A DNA stretch of 64,000 nucleotides, taken from assembly GCF_022012415.1 (NCBI RefSeq), contig NZ_JAKLTR010000017.1, forward strand, positions 91,000-154,999, in the 5' to 3' direction. This DNA comes from Terrimonas ginsenosidimutans (GTDB taxonomy: Bacteria > Bacteroidota > Bacteroidia > Chitinophagales > Chitinophagaceae). Shown here piece after piece: positions 46,642-55,839 of the stretch. A program made the translations under genes and the position numbers. Position 1 is the first letter of the stretch. Every line of letters begins with the position of its first letter. The notes beneath the pieces are model-generated. The model ran no database searches, had not been told where the DNA came from, and saw only the letters and a list, made by a program, of their open reading frames with translations.

Positions 46642-46672
46642 AAAAACCGCCCCGGACCGGGGCGGTTTTTTA
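46642..46672. terminator. GC-rich terminator 2 downstream of groEL
   Basis: The same hairpin as at 46512 with one base change in the loop. It lies 130 bases away in the second unit of the duplication and is the first one met by transcription coming from groEL. Confidence 0.9.
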
Positions 46673-46723
46673 TAGAGCTTTAAGATTATACTGGTTTAAA
46701 TCAGGGTAGTATGTCTAAACAAC

Positions 46724-46764
46724 TTTTAAACTTTTAAACCCTTAAACTTTTAAACCTTTTAAAC
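46724..46764 (-). repeat. Five reverse octamers (TTTTAAAC type)
   Basis: TTTTAAAC, TTTTAAAC, CCTTAAAC, TTTTAAAC and CTTTTAAAC (one unit has 9 bases). This is the reverse complement of the array at 46447. It lies just after the groEL stop codon. Confidence 0.85.
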
Positions 46765-46795
46765 CTTGCTTTGAACTCCCTTCAGATACAAAGGA

Positions 46796-48433
46796 TTAGT
46801 AACCCATTCCACCCATATCAGGAGCGCCATGAGAATGCGGAGCTTCTTCTTTTTTAGGTTTGTCAGCGATCACACATTCAGTGGTGAGCAACATACCAGC
46901 GATAGAAGCGGCATTTTCGAGAGCGATACGAGTCACTTTAGTAGGATCGATAACACCCGCTTTCAGCAGGTTCTCGTATACTTCAGTACGTGCGTTGAAA
47001 CCGAAATCGTTCTTACCTTCTTTTACTTTCTGGATAATGATAGAACCTTCGAGACCTGCATTACCAACGATCTGGCGCAGTGGCTCTTCGAGGGCTCGTT
47101 TCACGATAGCCATACCGGTTTGCTCGTCTTCGATCTGGCCTCTTACTTTTGCTTCCAGGCTTTCGATAGCGCGGATGTAAGCAATACCACCACCTGGAAC
47201 GATACCTTCTTCAACCGCAGCGCGTGTTGCATGAAGCGCATCATCCACACGATCTTTTTTCTCTTTCATTTCAACTTCTGTAGCAGCACCTACGTACAGT
47301 ACAGCAACACCACCAGCGAGTTTAGCCAGGCGCTCCTGCAGTTTTTCCTTATCATAGTCAGAAGTAGTGTTTTCTACCTGAGCTTTGATCTGGTTAACGC
47401 GTGCAACGATCTCAGCTTTTTTGCCTTTACCGCCCACTACAGTTGTATTGTCTTTATCGATCGTTACTGAAGAAGCCTGTCCGAGTTTGGTCAGATCAGC
47501 ATCTTCCAGTTTGTAACCAAGTTCTTCGCTGATCACAGTACCTGCAGTCAGGATCGCGATATCATTCAGCATTTCTTTACGACGGTCACCAAAGCCAGGA
47601 GCTTTAACAGCTGCAACTTTGATCGTACCGCGCAGTTTGTTGACTACGAGCGTAGCGAGTGCTTCGCCTTCGAGATCTTCAGAGATGATCAGTAAAGGAC
47701 GGCCGCTTTGCGCAACTTTCTCCAGGATGTGGAGGATATCCTTCATGGAAGAGATCTTCTTGTCGTAGATCAGGATGTATGGGTTCTGCAGTTCAGCTTC
47801 CATTTTCTCGCTGTTCGTAACGAAATAAGGAGAGATATAACCGCGGTCGAATTGCATACCTTCTACTACTTCTACAGTAGTGTCTGTGCCTTTTGCTTCT
47901 TCAACAGTGATCACACCTTCTTTACCAACTTTACCGAACGCTTCAGCGATCAGTTTACCGATAGTATCATCGTTATTGGCAGAGATAGTAGCCACCTGCT
48001 GGATCTTTTTGCTGTCGCTTCCTACAGTCTGGCTTTGACCACGGAGGTTTTCAACAACCAGGCTAACTGCTTTGTCGATACCTCTTTTCAGGTCCATTGG
48101 ATTGGAACCCGCTGCTACCATTTTCAGTCCTTCGCTGATGATAGCCTGTGCCAGCACAGTGGCAGTGGTAGTACCGTCACCTGCGATATCTGCAGTTTTA
48201 GACGCTACTTCTTTCACCATCTGAGCGCCCATATTTTCGATAGGGTCTTCCAGTTCGATCTCTTTGGCTACAGAAACACCGTCTTTAGTAACAGCCGGTG
48301 CACCGAATTTTTTCTCGATTACCACGTTGCGGCCTTTTGGACCGAGGGTAACTTTTACAGCGTTGGCCAACACATCCACGCCTTTTTTCATCTTATTTCT
48401 TGCTTCAATATCGAAGAAGAGTTGCTTTGCCAT
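46796..48433 (-). CDS. groEL: Chaperonin GroEL
   Basis: A 545-residue 60-kDa chaperonin, the usual length. With GroES it forms the ATP-driven folding chamber in the cytoplasm. The N-terminus [20 protein letters not shown] is followed by LGPKGRNVV, the ATP site [12 protein letters not shown] and the C-terminal glycine-rich tail GGMGY. It follows groES by 85 bases on the same strand. No CIRCE element was seen upstream of groES, so heat control must use another system. Confidence 0.98.
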   Translation of the reverse strand: MAKQLFFDIEARNKMKKGVDVLANAVKVTLGPKGRNVVIEKKFGAPAVTKDGVSVAKEIELEDPIENMGAQMVKEVASKTADIAGDGTTTATVLAQAIISEGLKMVAAGSNPMDLKRGIDKAVSLVVENLRGQSQTVGSDSKKIQQVATISANNDDTIGKLIAEAFGKVGKEGVITVEEAKGTDTTVEVVEGMQFDRGYISPYFVTNSEKMEAELQNPYILIYDKKISSMKDILHILEKVAQSGRPLLIISEDLEGEALATLVVNKLRGTIKVAAVKAPGFGDRRKEMLNDIAILTAGTVISEELGYKLEDADLTKLGQASSVTIDKDNTTVVGGKGKKAEIVARVNQIKAQVENTTSDYDKEKLQERLAKLAGGVAVLYVGAATEVEMKEKKDRVDDALHATRAAVEEGIVPGGGIAYIRAIESLEAKVRGQIEDEQTGMAIVKRALEEPLRQIVGNAGLEGSIIIQKVKEGKNDFGFNARTEVYENLLKAGVIDPTKVTRIALENAASIAGMLLTTECVIADKPKKEEAPHSHGAPDMGGMGY

Positions 48434-48518
48434 GTTATGATTTTTTGTATTTGTGTTTTAGCTCTTACAATAAAAGCGGAGATGCTTTTATCAATTACTT
48501 TCAGACAAATTGCCCTGG

Positions 48519-48800
48519 TTAAACGATAGCCAGGATGTCTGATTCTCTCATGATCAGGTATTCCTGACCTTCGATCTGGATCTCTGTTCCGGCGTATTTG
48601 CCATAAAGAACAGTATCACCTGTTTTTACGGTTACAGGCTCATCTTTTTTGCCTGGGCCTGCAGCAACAACCACACCGCGCTGGGGTTTCTCTTTAGCTG
48701 TATCGGGGATGATGATACCGCCGGCAGTTTTTTCTTCAGCCGCCGCAGCTTTCACAATTACCCGGTCATGCAATGGGGTAATGTTTACTTTCTTAGCCAT
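48519..48800 (-). CDS. groES: Co-chaperonin GroES
   Basis: A 93-residue co-chaperonin. The frame is open 30 codons further upstream, but the ATG at 48800 gives the standard N-terminus ([17 protein letters not shown]). The mobile loop ([12 protein letters not shown]) and the core ([13 protein letters not shown]) are intact. GroES caps GroEL. A TACCTTCG box on the minus strand at 48848-48855 is a likely -7 element, 48 bases upstream. Confidence 0.97.
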   Translation of the reverse strand: MAKKVNITPLHDRVIVKAAAAEEKTAGGIIIPDTAKEKPQRGVVVAAGPGKKDEPVTVKTGDTVLYGKYAGTEIQIEGQEYLIMRESDILAIV

Positions 48801-48847
48801 AATTGTATTGATTTTTGATGTTTTGTTTTTTATCAAAAAATGGATGG

Positions 48848-48855
48848 CGAAGGTA
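48848..48855 (-). promoter_or_regulatory. Likely -7 box of the groES-groEL operon
   Basis: On the minus strand this reads TACCTTCG, one base off TAnnTTTG. No clear -33 element and no CIRCE inverted repeat accompany it. Confidence 0.4.
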
Positions 48856-49009
48856 CGCGAATAATATGCCACTTGACGGAAAAGCGACATTTTTTCATTT
48901 TGGGAGGGATTGAGTGGCAGGAAATAAGGGTGATTTCTGACGGGAATGCCTGGAATATGCGGTTAAATATAGACAGATTGGCGTATGAGGTATTGCAGCT
49001 AACACAAAG

Positions 49010-49055
49010 AAACCGCAAAGGACGCAGAGAATTTTCTTTGCGTCCTTTGCGGTTT
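49010..49055. repeat. Inverted repeat with AACCGCAAAGGACGC arms
   Basis: AAACCGCAAAGGACGC (49010-49025) pairs perfectly with GCGTCCTTTGCGGTTT (49040-49055) around a 14-base AGAGAATTTTCTTT loop, which is itself partly palindromic. It lies after the response regulator stop (49076) on the minus strand and may act as its terminator. Confidence 0.8.
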
Positions 49056-49075
49056 ATGCGCGTTTTTCGGCGGTG

Positions 49076-49444
49076 CTAAGCCTTTTTATTCACCGCTTCT
49101 GTGACGATCGTCTCCAATTCGCTGATATCAAACGGTTTCTGAAGCGAATAATCCGCCCCAGCTTCCGCAGCCAGCTCCGTTACATTATTGTTCGCTGTAA
49201 AAAAGATCACGGGAATGTGACTGAATTCAGCCGAATTCTTTACCAGTCTTGTCGCTTTAACACCTCCGATATCCGGGATCCAGTTGTCCATCAGGATCAC
49301 ATCCGGTTTATGTGTTGCGATGTCATCGATGATCTCTGTGCACTTATCCCTGATCACCACCTCAAAATTTTTGGCTGTAAGGATCAGGGCACAAACTTCC
49401 AGAAGATCCATGTCGTCGTCGTAGATAATAATCTTTTTGCTCAT
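49076..49444 (-). CDS. Single-domain response regulator
   Basis: A 122-residue receiver domain with no output domain. The acidic pocket is in IIYDDDMD, the phospho-acceptor Asp53 is in VILMDNWIPD, the switch Thr is in VIFFTAN, and the Lys is in SLQKPFD. It starts 32 bases after the multi-PAS histidine kinase gene on the same strand, so it is probably the cognate receiver or a phosphotransfer intermediate. Confidence 0.93.
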   Translation of the reverse strand: MSKKIIIYDDDMDLLEVCALILTAKNFEVVIRDKCTEIIDDIATHKPDVILMDNWIPDIGGVKATRLVKNSAEFSHIPVIFFTANNNVTELAAEAGADYSLQKPFDISELETIVTEAVNKKA

Positions 49445-49476
49445 CAGTCTAACCTTATTGCGGGGATAAATGTATA

Positions 49477-52400
49477 CTATTTTTCAGCAACGGGTAAACG
49501 GAAATAAAAGCAGGCCCCCTTTTCTTCATTCCCTTTCACCCCTATCTGTCCGCCGTGACGGCGGATGATCTCGGCAGATATATATAATCCTATGCCAAAT
49601 CCCGAGACCCGTATATTGTTCGGATCGGCCCGGTAGAAACGTTCGAAGATCTTTTCATATTCAGCGGGCCGGATGCCGATCCCCCTGTCCTCGATCGTTA
49701 CCACAGCCTCTTCACCTTCGCGGAATACACGAAGCATCACTTCCTTCTCATCCGGGGAATACTTCACCGCATTGTTCAGCAGGTTGGTCAGCACCTGCAT
49801 GATCTTCTCCCTGTCCGCATTTATAAAAAGCGGATCAGCTTCAGCATGCAGGGAAATGGCATAGGCGGGAGCAACAAGCTGGATATCTGCCACAGCTTCC
49901 GCCACGATCTCCTGAACGGAGAAGAGTTCTTTTTGCAATACCACCTTGTCTGCCTCGATCTTGGAAAGATTCAGGAAATCGCCCACCAGCTTGCTCATCT
50001 TATTCACCTGGTTCTCTACCTTGGTAAGTGCATTTTTCAGAAATGCATCATCCGTTTTCTGGTAAGTGCTCGCCAGCAGCTGAGTGTATGCTTTAATAGA
50101 TGTGATCGGCGTTTTCAGTTCATGACTTGCTACCGCAAGGAATTCATTTTTCCTGATCTCATCCTGCTTGCGCTCGGTGATATCCATGATCGAGCCGGCA
50201 TAACCGGCAAAATTCCCTGACTGATCATAATACGGGTAACCTTCAGAATATGCCCACCTCACAGATCCATCTGCTCTTTTAAACCGATATTCGGCAACAA
50301 ATTTATCGCGATGCTCCCGCTTCCGCTGGAATACATGCATTACTGTTTCGCGGTCTGCTTCGAGAAGCGTCTGGAACCAGCCATGCTCATATAATTCAGC
50401 ATGCGAGATGCCTGTCCATTTGATCCAGGTATCGTTCACAAAAGTATTCCTTCCGTTCTCGTCAGTCATCCACAGGCCAACTGGTGATACGTTGGATATC
50501 GTTTTAAACAACAGCTCGCTTTGCTGAAGACGTTCGTTGAATTTCTTTTCCTCATCAATATCCATACAGGCGCTGATGAAGCCGATGAACTTTCCGCTGA
50601 TGTAGCGCGGTACTGCATTATCTGAGATCCAGCGGTAAATGCCATCATGCCTGCGCAACCTGTACTCCGTATAAAAAGCAGCCTGATCGCGGTAAGCCTG
50701 GTTATACGCGGTAACGACTCTTTCAAGATCATCGGGATGAACACATTTCTGCCATCCTTCACTACGCTCTTCATCAATGGAATGACCGGTAAAGTTAAGC
50801 CAGGTCGCATTGAAGAAATCGAGGAACTTATCTGAGCCTGACATCCAGATCATCACCGGGGCACTGTCGGCAACAAGCTTAAACCGTTCTTCACTTTCCT
50901 GCAGTGAAATGAACGCCATCTTTTGCTCTGTGATGTCCTGTAATGTACCCATCATTCTTTCCGCCACTCCTTTCTTATTATAGAAGAGTTTGCCTCTTGC
51001 CCTGATCCAGCGGGTTTCGCCTGACCGGGTAATGATCCGCATTTCAAGATCGAGCCGTCCCGTTTTCAGTGCTTCCGTCATTACCTGATCGCGCTTGGTC
51101 CGGTCATCCGGATGGATCCGTTCCAAAAGTTCCGCGTGCGTCGGTTCTTCTCCGGGGCCAAAGCCAACGATCTGCAAATAGCGGGGCGAGTAGGTAGGCT
51201 GCCGTGTGAACAGGTTCAGCTCCCAGGTACCAAGTTCGGTGGCTTCCAGCGCTATGTTCAATCGCTGCTCGCTTTCCTCCAGTATTCTCGATGCATTTGT
51301 TTCTTCGGTTACATCCTGGATGGTCCCAAGCATCCGCAATGGTTTATGCTGCTGATCAAAAATGACGGAGCCATTTGTTTTGATCCACCTCACGATACCA
51401 TCATTTCTGATGATGCGTGCTTCATAAAAATAGGTGCCGGTTTCCATGGCGTGGGCAAATGCCGGTTCAACGATATTCTTCGCATCCTCCTGCACCACGC
51501 GCGAGCGCAGGACCTGATGAGAGACCTGTTCATCGCGGGGATAACCGAATATTTCTGCAAGACGTGGGGTATGGATGATCTCGCGGGTTACGAGATTAAG
51601 GTCCCAGGTAGCAAGACCCGTTCCTTCTGCCGCAAGCCGAAGACGCGCTTCTGCATCTTCCACTTTATGCCGCGCTTCCACTTTTTCGGTCACATCACTC
51701 ACGGTGATCATGATCCCTGATATCGTACCATCCGTTTCAAAAAGCGGCGCGTATTCGTAATCCAGGTAGAACTTCTTCATGCCATCAGCCCCCTGCACAA
51801 ACGCCAGCGATTCGTTCTCACGATGAGCTTTTCCGGTACGCCTGACCTGGCGAAGCAGCTCGGCATATTTCTGATCATTCAGTTCAGGAAAAACTTCCAG
51901 TGCTTTGCGTCCCATCACCTGGTCTTCTGAAAGACGCCAGATATTATTCAGCAGTACTTCATTGGCCACTTCGATCACAAATTCAGGCCCGCGGAAGATG
52001 GTCATGGCGATCGGCGATTGCATGACCATTCTCCTGAACTCTTTTGCAGATTCTGTAACAGAGTGTTTGGCTTCCACCTGTTCTGTCACTTCATTCGCCA
52101 CCACGATGATACCGGTGATGGCTCCATTCAGTTCCTTCAACGGCTGATACACAAAATTGAAATAGGTCGTATCAACCCTGCCATGCCGTTTGATATTTAC
52201 CTTGAATTCATTACCATAATAAGGGATGCCTGTTTGAAGTATGCCCATCAGCAAAGGCTCCACAGCCTGTCTTACTTCCGGCAATGACTCATAAAGGCTT
52301 TTTCCAATGAATTCATCCCTTGTTCTGTCGACTATCTGGAGATAAGTATCATTTGCCAGTTCGGCAACCATATCACTGCCTTTGAGGATGGTAATACCAA

Positions 52401-53652
52401 CAGGTGCCTGCATCACGAGTTCACGGAACTTTTGTTCACTTTCCTGCAAAGCCCTGAACAACACTTTCTGTGCGGTGATCTCCCGGGCGATCTTCGAAGC
52501 GCCTATGATCCGGCCTGCCGCATCTTTGATGGGAGAGATCGTGAGGGAGATCTCTACAGGCTCTCCGCTTTTTTTGATCCTGATCGTGTCAAAGTGTTCG
52601 ATCCGCTCCCCTTTTCTGATCCGTTCGATGATATGCGGTTCCTCCTCCATCCTGTCTGCCGGGAAAAGACGGGTTACCGGGGTTCCGATCACTTCTTCTT
52701 CAGCATACCCGAATAGTTTTACAGCTGCGGGGTTCCAGCTGATGATCGTGCCGTTAAGATCTTTTCCAATGATCGCATCATCGGTTGAATGAATGATCGC
52801 GCTGAGAATAGCCGCATTCTTTTCCGCATTCTTACGCTCGGTAATGTCAATGATCGCATTGAGGCCGCCGGAAATTTCCCCGGACTCATTCAGGAACAGC
52901 TGAGGGTGATCAAGTATAATATGGATAGAGCCATCGGCATTCTGCAGCATGATCTCTCTTTCGTCGGGAATCTTTCCCGTTCTCAAAGCCCTGGCCATCG
53001 GTGAATCTTCCGGCGGAATATACTGACCATTTTCGCCTGTCATCTTCCAGGCGGCTGTCCAGCGATCTACCCCCGTCCGGAATTCCCGTCCGAAAAGCTG
53101 TGCCGCTGCTTTATTGAATTGCGTAATGTAGCCGTCTTTATTGCAGGCATACATGGCGACCGGCGAATTTTCGATCAGCCTTCTATAATGCGTTTCGCTT
53201 TCAGCCACACGTTGACTGAGAACCGCCCTCGGCGTCACTTCCACAGCAGTGATGATCACGCCGGTGGCCTGCCCTTCATGGCTGAGATAAGGATTATAAT
53301 TGAATGTGTAGTATCGTTCTTCGACCACGCCATTTCTTTGCTGTCTTACCAGGTGTTCATAATCGCTGTACGCGATCCCGGTCTGATAAACGCTTTTCAC
53401 GATTTGAATAAAGCCTTCGCTCAAAGTAGGCGGAAGAATGTCCTTCAGTTTTCGGCCGTTTGCATTACCCGGTAAGCCCAGGATACTCAACAGGGCCTCA
53501 TTGGCCGCCGAAATGATCATATCAGGTCCTTTGAGCAATCCGATCGCCACGGGCGATTGGGCGAAAAGACCATTGATCTCTTCTAAAGGAACAGCAGCAT
53601 TATCCGGCGCAGGAGTTTGCGATGATGAAATATTATCCGGTGGTTGTTGCAT
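49477..53652 (-). CDS. Nine-PAS soluble sensor histidine kinase
   Basis: A 1391-residue kinase. I prefer the ATG at 53652 over one 24 codons upstream, whose extra residues add an unlikely hydrophobic stretch. I count nine PAS domains in series, each opening with a helix such as ESEQKFRELVMQAPVGI, followed by PAC-type strands. HisKA (ASHELKTPITSIKAY, His ~1160) and an HATPase domain (NLLNNAVKYS, GFGIGLYIS) end the chain. There are no TM segments, so it senses in the cytoplasm. Several PAS domains resemble each other (MQAPVGIT, MQSPIAMT), pointing to internal duplication. The signal is unknown, and it is paired with a lone receiver. Confidence 0.93.
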   Translation of the reverse strand: MQQPPDNISSSQTPAPDNAAVPLEEINGLFAQSPVAIGLLKGPDMIISAANEALLSILGLPGNANGRKLKDILPPTLSEGFIQIVKSVYQTGIAYSDYEHLVRQQRNGVVEERYYTFNYNPYLSHEGQATGVIITAVEVTPRAVLSQRVAESETHYRRLIENSPVAMYACNKDGYITQFNKAAAQLFGREFRTGVDRWTAAWKMTGENGQYIPPEDSPMARALRTGKIPDEREIMLQNADGSIHIILDHPQLFLNESGEISGGLNAIIDITERKNAEKNAAILSAIIHSTDDAIIGKDLNGTIISWNPAAVKLFGYAEEEVIGTPVTRLFPADRMEEEPHIIERIRKGERIEHFDTIRIKKSGEPVEISLTISPIKDAAGRIIGASKIAREITAQKVLFRALQESEQKFRELVMQAPVGITILKGSDMVAELANDTYLQIVDRTRDEFIGKSLYESLPEVRQAVEPLLMGILQTGIPYYGNEFKVNIKRHGRVDTTYFNFVYQPLKELNGAITGIIVVANEVTEQVEAKHSVTESAKEFRRMVMQSPIAMTIFRGPEFVIEVANEVLLNNIWRLSEDQVMGRKALEVFPELNDQKYAELLRQVRRTGKAHRENESLAFVQGADGMKKFYLDYEYAPLFETDGTISGIMITVSDVTEKVEARHKVEDAEARLRLAAEGTGLATWDLNLVTREIIHTPRLAEIFGYPRDEQVSHQVLRSRVVQEDAKNIVEPAFAHAMETGTYFYEARIIRNDGIVRWIKTNGSVIFDQQHKPLRMLGTIQDVTEETNASRILEESEQRLNIALEATELGTWELNLFTRQPTYSPRYLQIVGFGPGEEPTHAELLERIHPDDRTKRDQVMTEALKTGRLDLEMRIITRSGETRWIRARGKLFYNKKGVAERMMGTLQDITEQKMAFISLQESEERFKLVADSAPVMIWMSGSDKFLDFFNATWLNFTGHSIDEERSEGWQKCVHPDDLERVVTAYNQAYRDQAAFYTEYRLRRHDGIYRWISDNAVPRYISGKFIGFISACMDIDEEKKFNERLQQSELLFKTISNVSPVGLWMTDENGRNTFVNDTWIKWTGISHAELYEHGWFQTLLEADRETVMHVFQRKREHRDKFVAEYRFKRADGSVRWAYSEGYPYYDQSGNFAGYAGSIMDITERKQDEIRKNEFLAVASHELKTPITSIKAYTQLLASTYQKTDDAFLKNALTKVENQVNKMSKLVGDFLNLSKIEADKVVLQKELFSVQEIVAEAVADIQLVAPAYAISLHAEADPLFINADREKIMQVLTNLLNNAVKYSPDEKEVMLRVFREGEEAVVTIEDRGIGIRPAEYEKIFERFYRADPNNIRVSGFGIGLYISAEIIRRHGGQIGVKGNEEKGACFYFRLPVAEK

Positions 53653-53856
53653 GAACAAAAAAATCGAATAGCTTGTAAATGAAACGGGTACAAAAGCGGC
53701 CATAAGATCAGTCAGATCAGGCATAATTCCAAACTGACTTTCTCAGGTTCCTTTCAACTGATTTTAAAGTTACAAACTGCTAATGGTATCTGATTGGCAA
53801 AATTGTAATTATCTGCCGGAAAATCAGCTATAAAGGGCAAACCCTGTAAATGTGGG

Positions 53857-53886
53857 TTTAATGGAAGCCGGAAACTCCTATCTTTG
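53857..53886 (+). promoter_or_regulatory. Promoter of nusB
   Basis: TTTA (53857-53860), 18 bases and TATCTTTG (53879-53886), an exact TAnnTTTG. The ATG is 22 bases further on. Confidence 0.6.
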
Positions 53887-53908
53887 CGGCTTCAACAGTT
53901 CTTAAGCA

Positions 53909-54853
53909 ATGATCAGTAGAAGAAATATCCGGGTAAAAGTGATGCAGACACTCTACACGCTGGACACAATGGAAACACTCCTGAAACCCGGGGAGCCGCA
54001 GAAAATGCTGCAACAGCATTTTAACCAAACCCGTTCGTTACTCGTTTATCTCACCTGGTTCCTTACCGATGTGGCGCGCTATGCAGAAACAGAAGCGCAT
54101 AAAAGGGCCAGCAAACATTTACCATCCGCAGAAGATCTTAATGTGAACACCAAGATCGCCGGAAACGAATTGTTATGGAAAATGCTGGAAGATCCCGCAT
54201 TAAAAGAGCAGTTTTCCAAAGAAAAGCCTGAACTCACCCATCGCCCCAAACCAGGCGAGAATACCGATATGGTCCGCGAGATCTATCTCAACCTGGTAGC
54301 AACGCCAACCTATCAGGCATATATAGCTACACAGGCCAGAGAAAAAGCTGACGAAAAAAAGATCATGGAGTTTATACTGAATGATCTGATGCTCGCTAAC
54401 GAATCTTTCATTTCCCATATAGAAGAAAACTTCTCCAACTGGAGCGATGATGGTGAAATGGTGGTGCAGCTTCTGGCCGCCTATATCCAGAAACCCGGCA
54501 TCCACAATTTCAACGAACTGGTCAGCGCCGACAAGCTGGAATTTGCCAGAACTCTTCTCCGTACCGTGCAGGAGAAAGCAGAACATCTTCAGGAGATCAT
54601 TGTTCCGAAACTGAAGAACTGGGATCCTGAAAGGATCGCGCAGCTGGATATGATCCTGATGAAAATGGGTGTATCCGAATTCCTCTATTTCGAAACCATT
54701 CCTCCAAAGGTTACGATCAACGAGTATATTGATCTCGCAAAAGACTACAGTACCCAGCAGAGCGGTCAGTTCGTCAACGGGATCCTGGATAATATCCATA
54801 AAGAACTGGTACAGGAAGGGAAAATGCATAAGGTCGACTATAAAAAAGCTTAG
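53909..54853 (+). CDS. nusB: Transcription antitermination factor NusB (long form)
   Basis: A 314-residue NusB. The C-terminal ~140 residues form the all-helical NusB fold (DMILMKMGVSEFLYFETIPPK, shown here as MGVSEFLYFETIPPK, then VTINEYIDLAKDYST and FVNGILDNI). The N-terminus begins with RRNIRVKVMQTLYTLD, and the ~100-residue insertion between the two parts is usual for Bacteroidota but absent from E. coli NusB (139 residues). NusB with NusE binds boxA RNA in rRNA transcription. It heads the nusB-DUF1573-yajC-coaE run. Confidence 0.95.
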   Translation: MISRRNIRVKVMQTLYTLDTMETLLKPGEPQKMLQQHFNQTRSLLVYLTWFLTDVARYAETEAHKRASKHLPSAEDLNVNTKIAGNELLWKMLEDPALKEQFSKEKPELTHRPKPGENTDMVREIYLNLVATPTYQAYIATQAREKADEKKIMEFILNDLMLANESFISHIEENFSNWSDDGEMVVQLLAAYIQKPGIHNFNELVSADKLEFARTLLRTVQEKAEHLQEIIVPKLKNWDPERIAQLDMILMKMGVSEFLYFETIPPKVTINEYIDLAKDYSTQQSGQFVNGILDNIHKELVQEGKMHKVDYKKA

Positions 54854-54888
54854 GGAAGACATCCTGTACAGCTTTAGTCCGTTACACT

Positions 54889-54896
54889 TACCTTTG
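54889..54896 (+). promoter_or_regulatory. -7 box in front of the DUF1573 gene
   Basis: TACCTTTG is an exact TAnnTTTG, 20 bases before the start codon. The -33 position holds TGTA. It may be a secondary promoter within the operon. Confidence 0.45.
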
Positions 54897-54916
54897 CCAC
54901 CTCTTAATTCTAACAG

Positions 54917-55360
54917 ATGAAAAAAATATCAATACTACTGGTTGTTGCGGCAGGATTGTTTGCCTGTCAGAGTGCCGACCAGAAAGCTGCTCCTGCCATG
55001 AGCATCGACGCAAAAGATGCGGCTAAAAAAGATACAGCAAATTATACCACTATTCAATGGCTCGATTCGACTTTCAAAGATCTGGGAAAGATCAAAGAAG
55101 GTGAAACGGTAGAAGTTAGTTTCCGCTTCAAAAACTCGGGCGATAAGAACCTGGTGATCACAAATGTGTATGCAAGTTGCGGATGCACTGTTCCTGAAAA
55201 GCCAGAGAAGCCTTATGCTCCGGGTGAAGAAGGCGTGATCAAAGCGAAGTTTGACAGTCGCGGCCGCCCAAAAGGCGAACAGCGGAAAACAGTTTTTGTT
55301 GATGCCACTACTGCACCAACGCAGCAGCATCAGCTCAATTTTAAAGTAGAAATCGAATAA
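54917..55360 (+). CDS. DUF1573 lipoprotein
   Basis: A 147-residue lipoprotein (signal MKKISILLVVAAGLFAC, lipobox Cys17). The DUF1573 domain is clear from VSFRFKNSGDKNLVITNVYASCGCTVPE, split as FRFKNSGDKNLVI and ASCGCTVPE, and YAPGEEGVIKAKFDSRGR. Such Ig-like domains are very common in Bacteroidota. Their role is unknown, and their place next to yajC is conserved there. It is 63 bases after nusB and 17 bases before yajC. Confidence 0.92.
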   Translation: MKKISILLVVAAGLFACQSADQKAAPAMSIDAKDAAKKDTANYTTIQWLDSTFKDLGKIKEGETVEVSFRFKNSGDKNLVITNVYASCGCTVPEKPEKPYAPGEEGVIKAKFDSRGRPKGEQRKTVFVDATTAPTQQHQLNFKVEIE

Positions 55361-55377
55361 ATCTAAACTAGAACAGA

Positions 55378-55722
55378 ATGAATCAGATCTTTTTCTTGCA
55401 AGCGACTCCTGCCGGTCAGGGAGGTTTTCCAGTTCAGTTGATCTTCCTTGGTGGAATGATCCTTGTATTCTGGCTTTTCTTTATCCGCCCCCAGGCAAAA
55501 CGTGCAAAGAACCAAAAGAAGTTTATTGAAGATCTTCAGCCAGGCGACAAAGTAGTTACTATCGCAGGTATTCACGGAAAGATCAACCGTGTTAACACGG
55601 AAGACAACACCCTGAACATCGAAGTAAGCCCGGGCAGCTATATCAAAATTGAAAAATCGGCTATCAGCCAGGATTGGACAGCGGCGTTGAACAAACCGGC
55701 TGCTATATCTGACAAAAAATAA
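55378..55722 (+). CDS. yajC: Preprotein translocase subunit YajC
   Basis: A 114-residue inner-membrane protein with one TM helix (LIFLGGMILVFWLFFIRPQ). It is followed by the hallmark RPQAKRAKNQKKFIEDLQPGDKVVTIAGIHG region, here shortened to QPGDKVVTIAGIHG. YajC joins SecDF in the holo-translocon. secDF itself lies at 60749, about 5 kb away. Length and motifs are normal. Confidence 0.95.
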   Translation: MNQIFFLQATPAGQGGFPVQLIFLGGMILVFWLFFIRPQAKRAKNQKKFIEDLQPGDKVVTIAGIHGKINRVNTEDNTLNIEVSPGSYIKIEKSAISQDWTAALNKPAAISDKK

Positions 55723-55734
55723 GACCTAACAGTC

Positions 55735-55831
55735 AAATTAAAAAGTCAAAAGTAAAAATTAACCCCGCTTGACTGTTGAAGACTCTTTCAGGCGTTAAGC
55801 GGGGTAATTTTTACTTTTGACTTTTTAATTT
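55735..55831. repeat. Very long inverted repeat between yajC and coaE
   Basis: A 27-base arm (55735-55761), one unpaired A, then CCCCGCTT (55763-55770) face AAGCGGGG (55797-55804) and a 27-base arm (55805-55831). That is 35 paired bases around a 26-base loop. The AT-rich arms use AGTCAAAAGTAAAAATTA, also seen at 29572-29660. It ends eight bases before the coaE start codon. Confidence 0.9.
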
Positions 55832-55839
55832 ACCTACTC

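Noticed and set aside
46829..48529. Long plus-strand frames opposite groEL and groES (213 and 273 codons)
   Set aside because: They are antisense to very well supported chaperonin genes and show only the Cys/Phe/His-rich composition expected of a shadow frame.
48801..48900. CIRCE heat-shock operator before groES
   Set aside because: The expected TTAGCACTC-N9-GAGTGCTAA inverted repeat is not present.
55723..55839. A missing YbbR/CdaR-like gene between yajC and coaE
   Set aside because: I recall such a gene at this place in some Bacteroidota, but I cannot tell whether its absence here is unusual for the family, so it is not reported as a finding.
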